NCBI RefSeq assembly: GCF_902809835.1
Contig: NZ_CADDWM010000014.1
Coordinates: 124,001-188,000 of the forward strand
DNA from: Agromyces sp. Marseille-P2726
Lineage (GTDB): Bacteria > Actinomycetota > Actinomycetes > Actinomycetales > Microbacteriaceae
Length of the DNA: 64,000 nucleotides
Reading direction: 5' to 3'
Made by a program: the position numbers and the translations under genes. The notes under the pieces are model-generated. The model ran no database searches and was not told the DNA's origin. It saw nothing but the letters and a program-made list of their open reading frames with translations. Of this stretch, positions 44,600-53,197 are shown in pieces. Each line of letters begins with the position of its first letter. Within the stretch, counting starts at the first letter, position 1.

Positions 44600-45904
44600 T
44601 TGGATCACCAGCCAGCCGTCCCAGTGTGGACTATCGCCACCGAGCCTATGAACGTGCCGAGCCTGATCGGCGACGAAGGCATGAGCGCAGGGCGGCTAGA
44701 CGAGCTGCGCACGGCGCTCGCCGCGTTCGCCGACATCCCGCTTGCCACGCTGGAGGCGCATCCGATGCCGGCGAAGCGAGACAGAGCCGGTGGCATCGTC
44801 CTCCACGCGACGAGTCCGCTCGCCCAGCAGTTGTCGCAACTCGTCACGCAGACGGCGAGGACGGCGCCGGCCAACTTGAACCTCGGCGCCACCGGTGAGG
44901 TGCTGTACCGAATGGTTGTGCCGGCGAAAGTCGCGGCTCAGGTTGGCCAAGGACTCGTGAAGCCGATGACTTCGACGGCCGTCGCGGGAGGGGTGTACTC
45001 AGCTCTGCGCGATTCCACTGGCATCGTGGCGAAGGCAACCTTCGTTCCTGTCGCCGGCAAGGCCGCCGTCGCAGGCGCCGCAACGGGCTCCGCCGCGACA
45101 GCCGGCGTGGCCGTCGCGACGGGGGGCGCGATCACCGTGGCCGCGCCGCTCGTCCTGATGGCTGTGGCAGTCGGCGTCAGCGCGTACGCCGACCGGCAGC
45201 GACAGAAGGCGATCGAGCACATCACCCGACTGCTCGAACAACTGCACGACAACAACCTCGCGCGCGAGCGTAGCGAACTCGACGCGTGCCGCGACGCAAT
45301 CGACAAGGCGACGTCGATTCTGCTCGATAAGGGCAAGATCGGACACTCGCTCGGACTGGATTCGGCATCGTTCGCCATCAGCAAGGCGATCTCGGACACG
45401 AAGACCCGGCTTTCGAAGTGGGAGGAAGGATTGGCGTCGCTCCCCGACGGCCCCGTGGAGATCGCGGCTCTCACAAAATCGTTCCCGGGCGTCAACGAGG
45501 ATGGAGGCGAATTCCGAGCGCACGTCGAACTCGCGCGACTGGCCATCGCCCTGAAGCGCCGCGTGCTGGTGCTGGAAGCGGTCGAACACGCGCAACTCGA
45601 CGAGTCGGGCAACCCCTTCACGCGGTTCGTAGGGGCACTGCGGGACGACGAGCGGCAGGTCGACGAGCTCGAAGCGCGGATCCGCACCGTCCTTCTTCGC
45701 CTGTCTTCGCTCGAACTGAAGCGGCACGGCGGTATTCGCCCCGCGTTCACGCCCCGCGAGGTCGACAAGCTCTTGAAGGCCGTCTATGGCCTACACGCGT
45801 TGGGAGACGGGATCGACAACCGAACCGTTCTGACCGACGTCGCGATCGAGATCGAGCGAAGCAGCGATGGATCGCTGAAGGTGTTCCCGGCGGTCGCCGC
45901 GTAA
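44600..45904 (+). CDS. Hypothetical protein with Ala/Gly-rich hydrophobic core (434 aa)
   Basis: Not recognised. About 130 N-terminal residues are followed by a long Ala/Gly/Val hydrophobic segment near 145-200 (AGKAAVAGAATGSAATAGVAVATGG and ITVAAPLVLMAVAVGVSAYA) that could form two transmembrane or membrane-inserting helices. The second half is helical and charged (QKAIEHITRLLEQLHDNNLARE). TTG at 44600 was chosen because AGGAG lies 8 nt upstream. This layout resembles membrane-acting effector proteins, but no family assignment is possible. It stands alone near the defence region. Confidence 0.65.
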   Translation: MDHQPAVPVWTIATEPMNVPSLIGDEGMSAGRLDELRTALAAFADIPLATLEAHPMPAKRDRAGGIVLHATSPLAQQLSQLVTQTARTAPANLNLGATGEVLYRMVVPAKVAAQVGQGLVKPMTSTAVAGGVYSALRDSTGIVAKATFVPVAGKAAVAGAATGSAATAGVAVATGGAITVAAPLVLMAVAVGVSAYADRQRQKAIEHITRLLEQLHDNNLARERSELDACRDAIDKATSILLDKGKIGHSLGLDSASFAISKAISDTKTRLSKWEEGLASLPDGPVEIAALTKSFPGVNEDGGEFRAHVELARLAIALKRRVLVLEAVEHAQLDESGNPFTRFVGALRDDERQVDELEARIRTVLLRLSSLELKRHGGIRPAFTPREVDKLLKAVYGLHALGDGIDNRTVLTDVAIEIERSSDGSLKVFPAVAA

Positions 45905-46309
45905 GAGTTCAAGTCCTCCGCACGCCGGGCGCTCGGCCGGATCGATCGAATGCCCGCGCGTGAGAGCCCAGCCTCAACAGGTGGGCACTGCGAAACCTCT
46001 CGGGCGCTGCGATGTGAGGTGCCAGACCTGATCACCGCAGACTGCGCACGGATATGCGGCCCGCAAATGCCGACCCGAGGCGTTGAGCTTGCTGCCGGCG
46101 CGCAGCGCGGCCCATCGGGTTGGGAATCGGACCTTCGTGCATTCGGGTCGCATCAGCGCACCCCTCTCGGATCGTGAGAAAGAGAGTGCGCTGCAGTTCT
46201 ATGCCTGCCCGTCACCTGAGCCCGCGACCTTATGGTCCGGACCCGCGGAACGCTGTAAGCGTGGATTCGTGGCGATGCTAGCAGGCACGCTGTGCGGATG
46301 ACCACCGCG
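45905..46309. other. ~400-bp stretch without a convincing gene
   Basis: Short frames on both strands lack ribosome-binding sites and known motifs. It may hold decayed sequence at the right edge of the defence region, just before the second DUF2868 repeat. No inverted repeats of insertion-sequence type were noticed. Confidence 0.4.
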
Positions 46310-46759
46310 GCATATACTCCCCAACATATGGACGAGTCGGCCGCCCTCGACACGACCGCGGGGCGCGCCGTAGAGACGGCTGACCGCGAGCGCGTGCTGT
46401 GGTCGGACGCCGACCGGGAGTGGGCGAGCCGCGCGGCCGCGACGATCGTGGGGGAGCGGGCGAGCGCGGACGAGTTCCTGGGGCGGCGGGCGCAGCTCGT
46501 GCTCGAGCGGATCGGGACGCGCCAGCCGGCCGTGACGCGCACAGTGCGCGGCATCCGATGGCGGCCGTGGGTGGGCGTGGCGACCGCGATCGCGGCGTTC
46601 CTGTTCGGCGTGCTCATCGATTGCATCGGCGGCGGGTCGAGCATCAACCTGCTCGCGCCGCCGGTGTTCGCGCTCGTTGTGTGGAACCTGGTCGTGTACG
46701 TCTGGCTGCTGCGGCCGTCGGTGCTCAGGGGCGGGGCGGCCGGTCCGCTGCGGTCGCTG
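46310..46759 (+). repeat. Right copy of the ~450-bp direct repeat (DUF2868 fragment)
   Basis: Matches 31270-31725 nearly base for base, in the same orientation. Identity ends abruptly after GGTCCGCTGCGGTCGCTG. Confidence 0.85.
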
Positions 46760-46843
46760 CAGCCCCGGTCGGGGGTCTGGCACTTCCATGTTCGGCGCGT
46801 GCTGGGTGGCACTACTTGCAGGCGAGCTCTTGGATCAGCTTGA
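46328..46843 (+). pseudogene. Truncated DUF2868 membrane protein (right copy)
   Basis: It begins MDESAALDTTAGRAVETADRERVLW and follows the left copy through both hydrophobic helices to GPLRSL, then reads unrelated residues and overlaps the 3' end of a lipoprotein gene on the other strand. Neither copy retains the rest of the protein. Small differences from the left copy (for example DCIGG versus DRIGG) show the two are not brand-new duplicates. Confidence 0.75.
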
Positions 46844-47288
46844 TCGACACTGCTGCGGCGAATCGCTCGGGTGGCTCGGTCTGCAAGAGCTCGATGGTCG
46901 ACTCGATCTCGATCGCCAACGCGGCGAACTCGTCGGCACGAGAGCGAACCATATCGACGAGATCATCGGTGTCCTCGGCGAAGACGGCCTCCATGGTGAG
47001 AGCGCAGAACTCCGAGCTCCGCATTCGGTCCAGGGTTTCTGCGTTGCGCTGGACCGCCGCTTTGAGGTCGTCGAAGCTGCTCGACAGAGCCGCTTCGTCG
47101 GCGACCCTGGCGGCATCGTCACCGAGCCGGCCGATGTCGTCCGAAAGTGTGCCTCCGGACTGCACGAAGGTGTCGACGTGCTGTGAGGCGACGGTTCCGA
47201 CTCTCTGGAGCGGAGCGCATCCAGTGAGCGAGAGAAGCGCGAGAGAGATGCCGAACACGGGCATCCACGGCCGGATGGGACGTCGCAT
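46812..47288 (-). CDS. Hypothetical lipoprotein (158 aa)
   Basis: A 158-residue protein with a lipoprotein signal: a basic start (MRRPIRPW), a hydrophobic core and the lipobox LTGC at about residue 24. The mature part is helical and acidic with no known domain. ATG at 47288 has GGAGG 5 nt upstream; a longer in-frame extension lacks a signal peptide and was rejected. It probably sits on the outer face of the membrane. Function unknown. Confidence 0.75.
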   Translation of the reverse strand: MRRPIRPWMPVFGISLALLSLTGCAPLQRVGTVASQHVDTFVQSGGTLSDDIGRLGDDAARVADEAALSSSFDDLKAAVQRNAETLDRMRSSEFCALTMEAVFAEDTDDLVDMVRSRADEFAALAIEIESTIELLQTEPPERFAAAVSIKLIQELACK

Positions 47289-47527
47289 GTCGTCCTCCAT
47301 TCTCGGAGTGGACCGTCGGATGCAAGTCTCCTCTTGGTCGTCCCGGCGAGATGCCTCCAGTTCTTGGGGCATTTGTGCGGCGGGTTGCCCGGGGTGCCGC
47401 GGCATCCGCTCGATGGGCGCAGCCAAGAGCGGATGCTTCACCGAGCGCGGTATCGGAGTACCGGAGTACCGCGAAGTCGCGGAGGAGACCATTCCGCCCA
47501 GGCACGAGACATTGGGGCAGCGACGCC

Positions 47528-47866
47528 CTACGGATCCCGCGACAGCGTGCAGCTCACCGTGTACGTGCCGTTCGAGACGGTGTCGTACACCGCGATCGCG
47601 GTCGTGCGCTTGCGCTCGGCGGGCTCGTTCGGGCTGAGACCCGCCACGGGGTACGAGGTCACGCCGTGCGCGCCGCCGAGCGTGTCGGGTCCTCGATCAC
47701 GAAGTCGAGGGACTGCGTGAAGGCAACCGACTTGCTCGGGCTGCCGCGCTGCACCACCTCGAAGTCGATGTCGTCGATCCGGCGGTACGCGCTCTGCACG
47801 GCGGCCGGGACATCCGACACCGAAAGCTGGTCGAGGCGGGTCAGCGGCCGCGAGATGTCGGCGGCA
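47528..47866 (-). pseudogene. Internally deleted fragment of the EEP-family gene
   Basis: 47528-47775 matches the 3' end of the gene at 54118-56208 (from its stop through about 240 bp). 47775-47866 then matches an internal part near 54985-55082. About 630 bp between those two parts is missing and the reading frame is broken. No start exists. It is a duplicated, decayed remnant about 6.5 kb from its parent, abutting the duplicated leader at 47873. Confidence 0.8.
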
Positions 47867-47872
47867 TCACAC

Positions 47873-47962
47873 TACCGTCGCAATCTTCGGCTACGGCTGG
47901 AGTCAGCAAGGGGGCACCGACATGGGCTCGGGCTCACCTCTCAGCGCACGGATGGACGCACA
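47873..47962 (+). repeat. Duplicate of 43874-43962 upstream of the alpha-mannosidase
   Basis: It carries the same leader and ATGGGCTCG start context as the gene at 43922 and is in frame with the alpha-mannosidase. Translation could therefore start at 47922 and add 43 residues. Confidence 0.75.
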
Positions 47963-48050
47963 ACCCGATGCGGCAGCAAGTTCGGCGTCCATCGCAACCC
48001 ATAGGCTGGGCGGGGCGGCAGAGGGGCGCCGCGGGTCGTCGGGAGGTAGG

Positions 48051-51020
48051 ATGCTCGGGGTGCTGGCGACGCTGCCGGGGCTGGTCGACAAGCATCCGTT
48101 CCACGGCCGGCGACTGCGCGCGATTCGCAGCCGCGTCTACCGCAAGATCGTCGACCTGCATGCCGACGTCGTCCGCTCGCCCGAGCCGATCTCGTTCACC
48201 GAACTCGACCGCGGCGCATTCGAACCGATCCGCGCCGGCGCCCGCTTCGGCCGGCCGCTCGAATGCGCGTGGCTGCACCTCACGGGCGACGTGCCGGCGG
48301 CTCCTGCAGATCCCGTCGTCATGCTCGGAATCCGCGGCGAGGGACTCGTCTACTCTCCCGACGGAACGATGCTCGACTCGATCAGCACGGTGTGGACCCA
48401 GGGCGATCTGCCGCACAGCGGGGGAAGGTTCCGGCCGGTTCCGCACGCCGACCTGTCGACGGGCCGGGTGGACCTCTACGCCGACGTCGCCTTCAACGGC
48501 TTCCTGTTCTTCGGCGCCGGGCGTGGCGTGTACTTCGGCGCCCACCTCGCCGAGCGCGACGAGGACGCGTTCGGGCTCTACTACGACTACCTCACGCTGT
48601 TCGCCCTGGCCGAGTCGACCGACGATTCTCGGCTCGCGGCCGATCTGTTCACAGCGCTCGGCGAGGCGTACTCCCGTTTCGCCAAGGGAGACAACAGATC
48701 CGCCCGGGCGCGGCTCGCGGAAGAGCTCTCGCAGCCTTCCACGAGTGCGTTCACCTACAGCGCCGTCGGTCACGGCCACCTCGACACGGCGTGGGTGTGG
48801 CCGATTCGCGAGACGAAGCGCAAGGCAGCGCGCACGTTCGTCAAGGCGCTGGACTCGATCGACCGCTACGACGACTTCATCTACGGCACGAGCGAGCCGC
48901 AGCAGCTGCTGTGGACGAAGGAGCGTCACCCCGAGCTGTTCGACCGGGTGAAGGATGCCGTGGCGCAGGGCCGCATCGAACTGCAGGGGTCGTTCTGGGT
49001 TGAACCCGACACGAATCTGCCCAGCGGGGAATCGCTGATCCGCCAGGCTCTGGTCGGCAGAAGGTTCCTGAAGGACGAGTTCGGGCTCGACGATGAGGAC
49101 CTGCGGCTGTGTTGGTTGCCCGACACCTTCGGATACAGCGGCAACCTCCCCCAGATCCTTCGCGGCTGCGGCATGGACTGGTTCCAGACCATCAAGCTGT
49201 CGTGGAACAGCGTCAACGTGTTCCCGCACCGCACGTTCCACTGGGAGGGGATCGACGGGTCTTCGGTGCTCGTGCACATGCCGCCGGAAGGCGACTACAA
49301 CAGCCGCGCCGCGGCCGACGGTCTACTCAAGGGCATCGACCAGTATCCCGAGCGAGACCTGCGGACGGCACTGCTGGTGTACGGCGCCGGCGACGGAGGG
49401 GGCGGACCCGGCGAGGTGCACCACGAGCTGCTCCGGCGCGAGGGATCGCTGCGTGGGCTTCCGAAGGTTGAGAAGTCCACGGCATCCGCCTTCTTCCGAG
49501 CTCTCGAGCAACGCGACATCCCCCAGCGACACTCCGGCGAGCTCTACTTGGAAACGCACCAAGGCACGTACACCACGATCGGGCATACGAAGCGGCACAA
49601 CCGCATCGCCGAACGCAAGCTGCACGAGGTCGAGGCGCTCGCCGCCCTGGCGGGCGCTGAGGTGAACGCCGAGCTCGAGCCGCTGTGGCGCGACGTGCTG
49701 CTGAACCAGTTCCACGACATCCTTCCCGGCTCGTCGATCGAGCGGGTCAACCGCGAAGCGCGTGAGTCGTACGCAGCCGTCGAGACAGCGCTCGATCGCA
49801 TCGGCGCACGGTTGATGAGCGAGCTGCCCCGCGACGATGCCGGCGCGTCGGCGATCAACCTCACCTCGTTCCCCCGGCGCGACCACCTCCGCGTCGGCGG
49901 TCGGTGGTGGTCGGCCGACGTCGACCCGTATGCGGCCGCACGTCTGCAGCCGGCCGGCTCGTTCTCCGAGCTGTCGCACTCCGCCGACACGATCTCGAAC
50001 GGCCTGCTCACGGTGCGCTTCGACCCCAGCGGCGAGCTCGTTTCGTGCGTCGACGCCGCGGGCACCGAACACGTGGCCGGAGGGTTCAACCGCCTCGCGA
50101 TGTACAAGGACCCCCGCCAGTTCCCGTTTGAAGCGTGGGACATCGACCCCGGCTACGTCGACACGAAACCGCAGGTGCTGGCTGTCACCTCCCACCGCAC
50201 CTCGATCGACGGGCCCCTCGTCATCCGCCACCACGAGTACCGCGCGCCGAAGGTCACCGTGCATCAGCGCGTCGTGCTCGAGGCGGGCAGCCCCGTCATC
50301 CGGTTCGAGACGCACGTCGACTGGCGTGAGCGACACCGGATGCTGCGCGCCGAATTCCGCCCGCGTCATTACGGCGCCGAGGCGCTGTGCGAGATCCAGT
50401 TCGGGCATATCGCCCGCCCGACGACTGAGCGCGACCCCATGGAGAAGGCCCAGTTCGAGATCTGCGCCCACAAGTGGATCGCGACGGTGTCGAGTGACGA
50501 TGGGTCGGATGCCGGTGGGTCGGATGACCGAGGGGATGCCGGCGGGGTCGCCCTGCTCAACGATTCCAAGTACGGGCATCGGGCGAAGAACGGGCTCATC
50601 AGCCTCAACCTGCTGCGGGCGCCGACCTTCCCCGACAAGACGGCCGACCGGGGCACCCACGAGTTCACGTATGCGTTCATGCCGTTCGCGCCCGACGATC
50701 TGGCCGCGGTCGTGCGCGAGGCCTACCGCCTGAACAATCCGCTGCTGATCGCCGACGGCGTGGTCTTCGACAGTGCCGTGTCGGCCGAGGACCCGAGCGT
50801 GGTGGTCGAGACCATCAAGCCCGCCGAGGACGGCTCGGGCGTGGTCGTGCGGGTGTACGAGAGCCTCGGGCGGCCGATCCGGACGGCGCTGCGCACCGGC
50901 ATCCCGCACCGGCGAGCCATCGCAACCGACCTCATCGAGCGCCGTCTCGATCCCGTGGATCTCGCGCACCTGAGCTTCCGGCCGTTCGAGATCAAGACGA
51001 TCCTGCTGGAGCGCCCGTGA
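48051..51020 (+). CDS. Alpha-mannosidase, glycoside hydrolase family 38
   Basis: A 989-residue GH38 enzyme hydrolysing alpha-mannosidic bonds. An N-terminal extension of about 230 residues precedes the catalytic domain, which has HGHLDTAWVWPI at 241-252 (zinc ligands) and LPDTFGYSGNLPQ at 356-368, where Asp358 would be the nucleophile. C-terminal beta domains follow. No signal peptide is present, so it probably acts in the cytoplasm on imported mannosides. ATG at 48051 sits 4 nt after GGAGG; an upstream in-frame ATG at 47922 belongs to a duplicated leader. The stop overlaps the next gene by 4 bp, coupling it to a sugar symporter. Confidence 0.92.
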   Translation: MLGVLATLPGLVDKHPFHGRRLRAIRSRVYRKIVDLHADVVRSPEPISFTELDRGAFEPIRAGARFGRPLECAWLHLTGDVPAAPADPVVMLGIRGEGLVYSPDGTMLDSISTVWTQGDLPHSGGRFRPVPHADLSTGRVDLYADVAFNGFLFFGAGRGVYFGAHLAERDEDAFGLYYDYLTLFALAESTDDSRLAADLFTALGEAYSRFAKGDNRSARARLAEELSQPSTSAFTYSAVGHGHLDTAWVWPIRETKRKAARTFVKALDSIDRYDDFIYGTSEPQQLLWTKERHPELFDRVKDAVAQGRIELQGSFWVEPDTNLPSGESLIRQALVGRRFLKDEFGLDDEDLRLCWLPDTFGYSGNLPQILRGCGMDWFQTIKLSWNSVNVFPHRTFHWEGIDGSSVLVHMPPEGDYNSRAAADGLLKGIDQYPERDLRTALLVYGAGDGGGGPGEVHHELLRREGSLRGLPKVEKSTASAFFRALEQRDIPQRHSGELYLETHQGTYTTIGHTKRHNRIAERKLHEVEALAALAGAEVNAELEPLWRDVLLNQFHDILPGSSIERVNREARESYAAVETALDRIGARLMSELPRDDAGASAINLTSFPRRDHLRVGGRWWSADVDPYAAARLQPAGSFSELSHSADTISNGLLTVRFDPSGELVSCVDAAGTEHVAGGFNRLAMYKDPRQFPFEAWDIDPGYVDTKPQVLAVTSHRTSIDGPLVIRHHEYRAPKVTVHQRVVLEAGSPVIRFETHVDWRERHRMLRAEFRPRHYGAEALCEIQFGHIARPTTERDPMEKAQFEICAHKWIATVSSDDGSDAGGSDDRGDAGGVALLNDSKYGHRAKNGLISLNLLRAPTFPDKTADRGTHEFTYAFMPFAPDDLAAVVREAYRLNNPLLIADGVVFDSAVSAEDPSVVVETIKPAEDGSGVVVRVYESLGRPIRTALRTGIPHRRAIATDLIERRLDPVDLAHLSFRPFEIKTILLERP

Positions 51021-52342
51021 GCGTCAGCGCCGCCGAAGCGCGGATCCCGAGCCGCCGCACGCAGCGGAGCTCGATCGTGGTGGCCGGGTTCGGCCAGAAC
51101 CTCGTGCTGACGACGGTGACGACGTTCATCCTCCTCTACCTGTTGCAGTACGCCCGCATCAGCACCCAGGGCATGGCGGTCGTGACCGCCGTGATCACGG
51201 CCGCGAAGATCTTCGACGCGATCGACGACCCGGTCATGGGCAGCCTCATCGACATGACTCGCACACGCTGGGGCAAGCTGCGGCCGTACATCCTCTTCTC
51301 CGCCGTGCCGGTCGCGGTGCTGTCGACGCTGCTGTTCACCGTGCCGGATGTGTCCGAGACGGGCAAGCTCGTCTTCTTCGCCGTCTGCTACTTCTTGTGG
51401 GGCGTCGCGTACACCGTGTGCGATGTGCCGTTCTGGGGGATCATCGGCTCGGCGTTCAGCGAACCCCAGTACCGCATGCGAGTGATCTCAGACGTGCGGG
51501 CGTACGGCGCAATCGCGCTCGGGCTGGCGACGCTCGGGATGCCGTGGCTCGCGCTTTTGCTGAGCTCCGGCGACGAGACCACCGGCACCGGGTGGTCGCT
51601 GGCGGTGGGCGTCGTCTCGGTCCTGGGCATGGGGCTGTTCCTGCTCGCGTTCACGAACACGCGCGAGCGGCACACCCCCGGGGTGCAGGATCGGCTCACG
51701 CTCCGGCAGCTGTTCGGCACGCTGTTGCGCAACACGCCGTTGCTCATGGTGCTGATCGGGTCGGTGCTCGGCTTCGGCCGCTACATCGTGCAGGCCGGCG
51801 GCGCGGTGTTCGTCGTCATCGCCTACGACAACGAGGGCGCGTTCACCCTCATCGGCGCGGCGATCATCATCGGCATGGTGCTCGCGTCGTTCCTCACGCC
51901 GCTCCTGCTCACGGTCATGTCGGCGAAGACCCTGGTGATCGGCAGCTCGATGATCGGCGCGGCGCTGTATGTGGCGATGTTCCTCGCCGGGTTCGAGAAC
52001 ATCGTCGTGCTGCTGCTGTTCATCTTCCTCACCGGGATGACCCTCGGCATCTTCCTCGTCGTGCAGGCGACGATGATCGCTGACGCCGTGGACGACATCG
52101 AGCGCCGCACCGGGATGCGCAACGACGGAATCTCGTTCTCGAGCCTCACGTTCGTGTCCAAGATCATGGCCGCGCTGGCGGTGCTCGTCTTCGGCATGTT
52201 CATCGTGCTCGCCGGTTACGAGGCCGGTGTGACCGTGACCCCCGAGATGCAGTGGACCGTCTTTGCATCGCTCACCCTCGTTCCGGCCGCCAGCTGCCTG
52301 GTGTCGGCGATTCCGTTCGTGTTCTACCGCCTCAGTTGCTGA
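51017..52342 (+). CDS. GPH-family sugar:cation symporter (MelB-like)
   Basis: A 441-residue membrane protein with about twelve hydrophobic helices. GPH signatures are AKIFDAIDDPVMGSLIDMTRTRWGKLRPYILF after helix 2 and MIADAVDDIERRTGMRNDGISFSS late in the protein. Such carriers import glycosides with Na+ or H+. GTG overlaps the alpha-mannosidase stop (GTGA), so the pair very likely imports and hydrolyses a mannoside. Confidence 0.93.
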   Translation: MSVSAAEARIPSRRTQRSSIVVAGFGQNLVLTTVTTFILLYLLQYARISTQGMAVVTAVITAAKIFDAIDDPVMGSLIDMTRTRWGKLRPYILFSAVPVAVLSTLLFTVPDVSETGKLVFFAVCYFLWGVAYTVCDVPFWGIIGSAFSEPQYRMRVISDVRAYGAIALGLATLGMPWLALLLSSGDETTGTGWSLAVGVVSVLGMGLFLLAFTNTRERHTPGVQDRLTLRQLFGTLLRNTPLLMVLIGSVLGFGRYIVQAGGAVFVVIAYDNEGAFTLIGAAIIIGMVLASFLTPLLLTVMSAKTLVIGSSMIGAALYVAMFLAGFENIVVLLLFIFLTGMTLGIFLVVQATMIADAVDDIERRTGMRNDGISFSSLTFVSKIMAALAVLVFGMFIVLAGYEAGVTVTPEMQWTVFASLTLVPAASCLVSAIPFVFYRLSC

Positions 52343-52387
52343 GTTTCGTCTGCAGCATCCCGTGCTACATGATGCTACTGTTGCGGG

Positions 52388-52651
52388 ATGACGGGCGAGA
52401 TCAGCCAGCGCGACCTTCGGATGCGCTCGCGGGAGATCATGGACGCCGTCGAGCGTGGTGAGTCGTTCACGGTGACGCGCGACGGGCACGAGATCGGTGA
52501 GCTCATTCCGCTGCGTCGTCGTCGCCGATTCGTGAGCCGCTCGGAGTTCGCTGCCATGTCGCGTACCGCCCCGGCGATCGACCTTGAAACGTTCCGTGCG
52601 AACGAAGAGGCCGTCATCGACACAGCATTCAACGACCCGTATGCCCGCTGA
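52388..52651 (+). CDS. Phd/YefM-type antitoxin
   Basis: An 87-residue protein with the family core SQRDLRMRSREIMDAVERGESFTVTRDGHEIGELIPL, the N-terminal DNA-binding and dimerisation part. The C-terminal tail (AAMSRTAPAIDLETFRANEEAV) would wrap the toxin. The toxin gene begins 11 bp before its stop, the usual translational coupling. It is expected to neutralise the PIN toxin and repress the operon with it. Confidence 0.9.
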   Translation: MTGEISQRDLRMRSREIMDAVERGESFTVTRDGHEIGELIPLRRRRRFVSRSEFAAMSRTAPAIDLETFRANEEAVIDTAFNDPYAR

Positions 52652-53066
52652 GCACCCACGAGGGCTTCTCGACACGAACATCGTGATTCTGCGGCGGTGG
52701 ATCGATCCCGATGACCTACCCGCCGAAGTGGCTATCAGCGCGGTGACGTTGGCCGAACTCTCTGCAGGTGTGCACCTCGTGCGGGGAGCCGACAGCGCCA
52801 CGGAACGCGCACGACGCATCGACGTGCTGCAACGAGTGGAGCACGAATTCGACCCGATCCCGTTCGACGTCGACGCTGCTCGCGCATTCGGTCGCATTTC
52901 GGCGGCGGTACAAGCGGTCGGCCGCACACCCCGGCGCCGAATCGCAGACCTCATGATCGCTGCCGTGGCGGCCGCGCAATCGCTTCCGCTCTACACGACG
53001 AACCCGCGCGACTTCGTGGGACTCGATGAGCTCCTCGAAGTCGAGGCAGTGTCTCGACCCGACTGA
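52641..53066 (+). CDS. PIN-domain (VapC-type) toxin ribonuclease
   Basis: A 141-residue PIN protein. The metal-binding acids are at conserved places: Asp10 or so in GLLDTNIVIL, Glu in VTLAELSAGV, Asp in RRIADLMIAAVA, and the closing TTNPRDF. VapC toxins cleave tRNA or rRNA when the antitoxin is lost. ATG at 52641 overlaps the antitoxin by 11 bp; a longer upstream frame was rejected because it runs entirely inside the antitoxin gene. Confidence 0.9.
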   Translation: MPAEHPRGLLDTNIVILRRWIDPDDLPAEVAISAVTLAELSAGVHLVRGADSATERARRIDVLQRVEHEFDPIPFDVDAARAFGRISAAVQAVGRTPRRRIADLMIAAVAAAQSLPLYTTNPRDFVGLDELLEVEAVSRPD

Positions 53067-53197
53067 CGCCATCCGACTCGCGCCAATGGCATTGTCGAAG
53101 AATCGCGGTCTGCACGATGATGTGATGTAGCTGGTACATGTGCAAGAGACGCTGATGTCACAAGATTCACCAATTGCGTGGGGGCGCGGACGGGGAA

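Noticed and set aside
46310..46759. Insertion sequence explaining the ~450-bp repeats
   Set aside because: No transposase and no terminal inverted repeats; the repeat encodes part of a DUF2868 protein.
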